This document shows, one piece after another, positions 5,130-8,354 of a stretch of 8,354 bases of DNA. The stretch comes from Phycisphaerae bacterium. GTDB taxonomy: Bacteria; Planctomycetota; Phycisphaerae; UBA1845. How positions within the stretch are numbered: the first letter of the stretch is position 1; each line of letters opens with the position of its first letter. The position numbers and the translations under genes are program-made. The stretch is from positions 1 through 8,354 of the forward strand of contig JAJDDS010000529.1 in NCBI GenBank assembly GCA_029260195.1, given 5' to 3'. Under the pieces are notes generated by a model. It saw nothing but the letters and a program-made list of their open reading frames with translations. It was not told where the DNA came from and made no database searches.

Positions 5130-8100
5130 ATGGGTAGCCTGTTCAAGCGAAAACCAAAAGAATCGGACAAACCCAAGCCCGGACCCGGCGCGAACGCGGC
5201 AACGTCCGAGAACGTCGAAACCCAATTCGATCCTCTCCTGGAATCCATCGAGTCCCGCGTCGACGAGGTGAACCAGGTTGTCAAGGATGCTTGGGGGGGG
5301 CTGGAACAATGGTCCGATCAACTCGAGTCCTTCGCCGAGAAGCTGCGGGCGGAGTCGGATCGACTCCGCGAGCGAGATGAGCAGGGAGAGGTCGTCGGCC
5401 GTGAAATCGCCGCCCGCCAGAACGAACTCGAGAGCGCGCTCGGCGATTTGGAGCGCGCGGAAAAGGGCGTCGCAGCGACGCAAGCCAAGCGGGAATCCGA
5501 GTTCATCGCCGAATCAGAACGGCTCCATGCCGAGTCCAACCAACTCGAACAACGCACCGCCCAGTGCAACCAGCGCGAATCCGAGCTGCAGGAATCGGCG
5601 AAGCAACTGGATACACGAAAGGCGACGATCGACCAACGCGCGCGGGAACTGGACGACTATGCAACCGCCAACGCCCGCAAGGATGACGAACTCGCCAAGC
5701 GGGCCGAAGGACTGATCGCCGGCGAGAAGGATCTCCACCGGCGCGACGCTGATCTGCAAGAACTAACCAAGCAGTCCGCGCGGTCACTTGAGGCCGAGCA
5801 GAGGAAGGCACAAACGGAACTCGAGACGCAGCGAAGGGCGCTCGAAGCCGAATGCCGGACGGCGGACAAAGAACGAAAGCGCCTCGAAGCTGACACCAAG
5901 AAGCTGCGGGTCGAGTCGGAGAGGCTGCGCGCCGGGGACGAACAACGACAGGCCGCCGCGCGCGAGCTTACCTCTAGAGAGAAAGAGCTCAAGAGGAGGT
6001 TCGCCGAGCTGGACCGGTCCGAGAAGGCCATCGCGGCGTCTCGCCAACAATTGGGGTCGGACTCCGCGGACCACAAAAAGCGGGAATCCGAGTTCCGCGC
6101 ACAATCTGAACGTTTCCAGGCTGAGTCCGGCAAGCTCGAAGAACGAACGGCTCTGTGTCACAAGCGCGAGACCGAGGTCGCCAAATTACAGGAATCGCTG
6201 ACGGCTCGCGACGCTGAGCTCCGGGACGTGGCCAAGCACCTGAATACCCAAGAGGCGGCGATCGAGAAGCGTGCGCGGGAGGTGGACGTCAAGGCATCCG
6301 CGCAGACCCAAAAAGACGACGAACTTGCCAAGCGGACTGCCGAAGCACACGCGCGCGAACAGGATCTCGTCAAATGCGACGGTGAACGGCAAAAGGCCCA
6401 AGCTGTCCGCGATCGGGCTGAGAAGGAACTCGCCGGAGCTCGCCAACAGTTGGAGTTGGACGTCGCGAACCACAAGAAGCGGGAATCCGACTTCACCGCC
6501 AAGACTGAACGCTTCCAGCGGGAGTCCGAAAAGCTTGAACAGCGGACGGCTTCGTGCAACCAACGAGAGACCGATCTCGCGAGACAGCAGGAGTTGCTGA
6601 CGGCTCGTGACACGGAACTGAGGTCCGCCGCGCAGCAACTGGATACGCAGAAGGCGGCGAGCGAAAAGCGCGCGCTGGAACTGGACGCCAACGCCTCCGC
6701 CCAGGCTCAAAACGACGACCAACTCGCCAAGCGGACAGGTGAACTGCGCGCTTGCGAGGAAAGCGTCCGAAAACGCGAAGCCGAACAGAAAAACGCCCAA
6801 GCCGAACTCGATACCCACCGAGAGTCCGTCCAGATCGACACACAGAAGCTGCGGGCTGAGTCGGAACGGCTGCGGCGGCGGGATGAGCAAGGACAGATCG
6901 CCAGCCGAGAGATCGCCGCTCGACAGCAAGAAATCGAGCAAAGACGCGCCGATCTCGATCGGGCTGAGACGGACATCGCCGCCGCCCGCCGACAATTAGA
7001 GTCAGGCGTCGCGACGCACAAGAAGCAGGAATCCGAGCTCAGCGCCCAATCTGAACATCTCCAAGCCGAGGTCGGCAAGCTCGATCAACTAGCGGCTTTG
7101 TGTCACAAGCGCGAGACCGAAGTCGCCAAACAGCGGGAGTCGCTGACGGCTCGCGACACCGAGCTGAGGGAGTCGGCGAAGCAACTGGACACACAGAAGG
7201 CGGCGATCGAGAAGCGCGCGCGGGAACTGGGCGACCACGCTTCCGCACAGACCCAGAAGGACGTCGAACTCGCCAAGCGGGCCGGGGAACTTGGCGCTCG
7301 CGAGGAAGACCTCAACCAACGCGAAGCCGGCCAGCGGCAAGCCCAAGCCCAAATCGAATCGCAACGAAATGCCCTCGCAACCGAACGCCAAACCGTCGAA
7401 GACGAGCGAAAACGTCTCCGCGCCGACGCCGACGGCATCAAGGAAGCAGCCAAGAATCTCGCCGCGCGCCAGGGGGAGATCGAACGAACCGCCCAAAAAA
7501 CGCGCGAACGCGAATCGCACGTTGAGCAACAGGTTGACCAAGTCACCGGTGCCGAAGCCGAATACAATCGTCGGTTGGACGCGGTTCAGGCTGAGCGGGA
7601 ACAACTCGACGAACTGCGCCGGTCGTTGGAGCAGCAGCAGGGCGAATTGCAGGCTCGTCAGACTACCGTGGCCACCGGCGCGGGCGAGCTCGATCAGCAA
7701 CGGGTCGAACTGCGCCAGGCGAAACAAGAGCTCGATAAGCAGGCACAGTCATTCAAGCGACTCGAAGAGCAACGCACACAACTGAATCGTGATCGCGAGA
7801 GACTGCACCAGGAACATGCCATCCTTCAAAAAGATCGCCGAGAGGTTGAAACTCGGCGGGCGAAGGTCGACGAGCGGGGATCACAACTCTCCCAGACTCA
7901 CGACCAGACCCAAACTGAGCAAGCCCGAATCGCGTCCGAGCAACAGCGGCTCGCAGCCGAGCGCGAGGGCATCGAGGCTGATCGGGCACGCCTCGAAAAA
8001 GAGCGAGGCAAGGTTCAGGACCAATGCGAACAAGTCGAAGCCCAGCGACTTCTGCTCAAAGAGGAACTCAATCGAACCGGCAGCGAGCGCAAGGGGATTG

Positions 8101-8354
8101 AGGACGAGCGTCAGGCGATCGAGGCGCGGAAACAACAACTCGCCGCGGAACGAACCCGATTCGCCGCGGAACGCGAACAGGTCCGATCTCTGAAAGAGCG
8201 CGCCGACGCAAGTCAGGACCAGGTCGCGGGCGAAGCTCAACGCGTGAAAACAGAGGCGGAACAAGTGGCTACGCAACGCATCCAGTTGGACAGCGATCGA
8301 GCCTCCGTCGACAACGAACTGACCCAAGCCCGAGAGCGGGAGGACCAACTCGAG
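5130..8354 (+). CDS. giant repeat-built coiled-coil protein (3' end missing)
   Basis: 1075 codons are visible from the ATG at 5130 with no stop. Residues 1-34 are basic, Pro-rich and flexible (start MGSLFKRKPKE); 35-70 form a more hydrophobic helix (WGGLEQW around 55-61). From about 70 to the edge the chain is an uninterrupted, almost proline-free helix of Glu, Arg, Gln, Ala, Lys and Leu. Core positions repeat every seven residues: F125 to L209, two 11-residue steps (L209-L220-L231), then one register from L231 to F875, a three-residue slip, and heptads again from L885 to L1074. Four related modules fill residues 71-768. C146, C343, C476 and C658 occupy the same core position in each. If fully coiled, about 1000 residues would make a rod of roughly 150 nm. 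No ATPase head, signal peptide or membrane segment is visible, although an SMC-like or anchoring C-terminus could follow beyond the window. Related in style to the 287-aa coiled coil. Role unknown; structural or scaffolding is inferred. Confidence 0.88.
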   Translation, partial: MGSLFKRKPKESDKPKPGPGANAATSENVETQFDPLLESIESRVDEVNQVVKDAWGGLEQWSDQLESFAEKLRAESDRLRERDEQGEVVGREIAARQNELESALGDLERAEKGVAATQAKRESEFIAESERLHAESNQLEQRTAQCNQRESELQESAKQLDTRKATIDQRARELDDYATANARKDDELAKRAEGLIAGEKDLHRRDADLQELTKQSARSLEAEQRKAQTELETQRRALEAECRTADKERKRLEADTKKLRVESERLRAGDEQRQAAARELTSREKELKRRFAELDRSEKAIAASRQQLGSDSADHKKRESEFRAQSERFQAESGKLEERTALCHKRETEVAKLQESLTARDAELRDVAKHLNTQEAAIEKRAREVDVKASAQTQKDDELAKRTAEAHAREQDLVKCDGERQKAQAVRDRAEKELAGARQQLELDVANHKKRESDFTAKTERFQRESEKLEQRTASCNQRETDLARQQELLTARDTELRSAAQQLDTQKAASEKRALELDANASAQAQNDDQLAKRTGELRACEESVRKREAEQKNAQAELDTHRESVQIDTQKLRAESERLRRRDEQGQIASREIAARQQEIEQRRADLDRAETDIAAARRQLESGVATHKKQESELSAQSEHLQAEVGKLDQLAALCHKRETEVAKQRESLTARDTELRESAKQLDTQKAAIEKRARELGDHASAQTQKDVELAKRAGELGAREEDLNQREAGQRQAQAQIESQRNALATERQTVEDERKRLRADADGIKEAAKNLAARQGEIERTAQKTRERESHVEQQVDQVTGAEAEYNRRLDAVQAEREQLDELRRSLEQQQGELQARQTTVATGAGELDQQRVELRQAKQELDKQAQSFKRLEEQRTQLNRDRERLHQEHAILQKDRREVETRRAKVDERGSQLSQTHDQTQTEQARIASEQQRLAAEREGIEADRARLEKERGKVQDQCEQVEAQRLLLKEELNRTGSERKGIEDERQAIEARKQQLAAERTRFAAEREQVRSLKERADASQDQVAGEAQRVKTEAEQVATQRIQLDSDRASVDNELTQAREREDQLE
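5293..5300 (+). repeat. G8 homopolymer in the 5' part of the giant coiled-coil gene
   Basis: Eight consecutive G bases encode part of A-W-G-G-L at residues 54-58. The frame as given is open for more than 1000 further codons, so this reading is the intact one. A one-base slip would disrupt the gene early. Confidence 0.9.
5340..5900 (+). repeat. coiled-coil module 1 (A1+B1)
   Basis: Codons 71-257. Part A starts KLRAESDRLRERDEQ; part B starts KRESEF at codon 120 and contains QRTAQCNQRE with Cys146. Compared with the other copies it lacks ten residues before KRESEF and fourteen residues (two heptads) after the cysteine. It carries two 11-residue steps at its end. Confidence 0.8.
5901..6413 (+). 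repeat. coiled-coil module 2 (A2+B2)
   Basis: Codons 258-428. Part A starts KLRVESERLRAGDEQ; part B starts KRESEF at codon 317 and contains ERTALCHKRE with Cys343, then ESLTARDAEL and KDDELAKR. The B tail is cut short and joins directly to the end of the next A part. Confidence 0.8.
6414..6845 (+). repeat. coiled-coil module 3 (partial A + B3)
   Basis: Codons 429-572. Only the end of part A remains (RAEKELAGARQQL). Part B starts KRESDF at codon 450 and contains QRTASCNQRE with Cys476. The B2-to-B3 distance is 133 residues against 182 for B3-to-B4, a difference of exactly seven heptads. Confidence 0.8.
6846..7433 (+). repeat. coiled-coil module 4 (A3+B4)
   Basis: Codons 573-768. Part A starts KLRAESERLRRRDEQ; part B (KQESEL, codon 632) contains LAALCHKRE with Cys658 and ESLTARDTEL. 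It is closest to module 2: 22 bases at 7099-7120 are identical to 6154-6175, and 18 bases encoding SLTARD also match. Beyond it the repeat decays into non-modular heptads. Confidence 0.8.

Noticed and set aside
4877..5137. 86-codon frame with a GTG start in the divergent region
   Set aside because: It is Arg/Ser/Thr-rich without pattern, has no ribosome site and overlaps the start of the giant coiled-coil gene.
5340..7433. CRISPR or tandem satellite reading of the repeats
   Set aside because: The copies are hundreds of bases long, diverged, in frame and coding, with no constant short repeat and spacer.
6186..7727. long minus-strand frames (269 and 212 codons) opposite the giant gene
   Set aside because: Their Leu/Phe/Gly-rich translations are the mirror of Glu/Lys/Gln-rich coiled-coil codons. 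They echo the repeats and are not membrane proteins.
5130..8354. SMC/Rad50 or myosin-like identity for the giant protein
   Set aside because: No Walker motif, hinge or motor domain is visible. Similarity would be only coiled-coil composition, which is not evidence of homology.

Overview
The window is bacterial and gene-dense, with high GC by eye. It holds five genes in one direction on the minus strand and, head to head with them, the start of one very large gene on the plus strand. The taxon cannot be proven from this stretch. The combination of an FGE-like domain without catalytic cysteines, a zinc-ribbon TRAFAC-type GTPase with a GAP1-like partner, a GAF signalling protein and giant coiled-coil proteins would suit Planctomycetota or another bacterium with a large, elaborate genome. 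That assignment is inference.

Minus-strand block, in transcription order: (1) a 287-aa coiled-coil protein with a Pro/Ala linker and basic tail (4855-3992); (2) a 352-aa FGE/sulfatase-modifying-factor-fold protein whose two catalytic cysteines are replaced (3941-2883); (3) a 289-aa zinc-ribbon plus P-loop GTPase (2886-2017); (4) a 402-aa protein matching the GTPase-associated protein 1 (GAP1) pattern (2020-812); (5) after a 129-bp gap, the first 227 codons of a GAF-domain protein that runs off the window and probably continues into an HD-GYP-like output domain (682 to below 1). Genes 2-3 and 3-4 are each joined by a four-base ATGA stop/start overlap, so FGE-like, GTPase and GAP1 are almost certainly co-translated.

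Plus strand: after a 274-bp divergent intergenic region, a gene starts at 5130 and is still open at 8354 (1075 codons, no stop). Nearly all of it is one long coiled coil. Its middle is built from four copies of a module. The copies differ by insertions and deletions, a leucine/isoleucine heptad register holds for about 640 residues, and one cysteine in each copy sits at the same core position.

How they may work together (inference): GTPase plus GAP1 pairs, often with FGE-fold domains, are known from comparative-genomic surveys of NTP-dependent conflict and signalling systems. Here that core sits between a small-molecule-sensing GAF protein and two heptad coiled-coil proteins, one of them giant and possibly filament-forming. 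The FGE-like protein and the giant coiled coil share a short N-terminal M-x(2-3)-LF-x-RK pattern. The whole may be a GTPase-controlled assembly with a structural coiled-coil component, and this is the best candidate here for an undescribed system.
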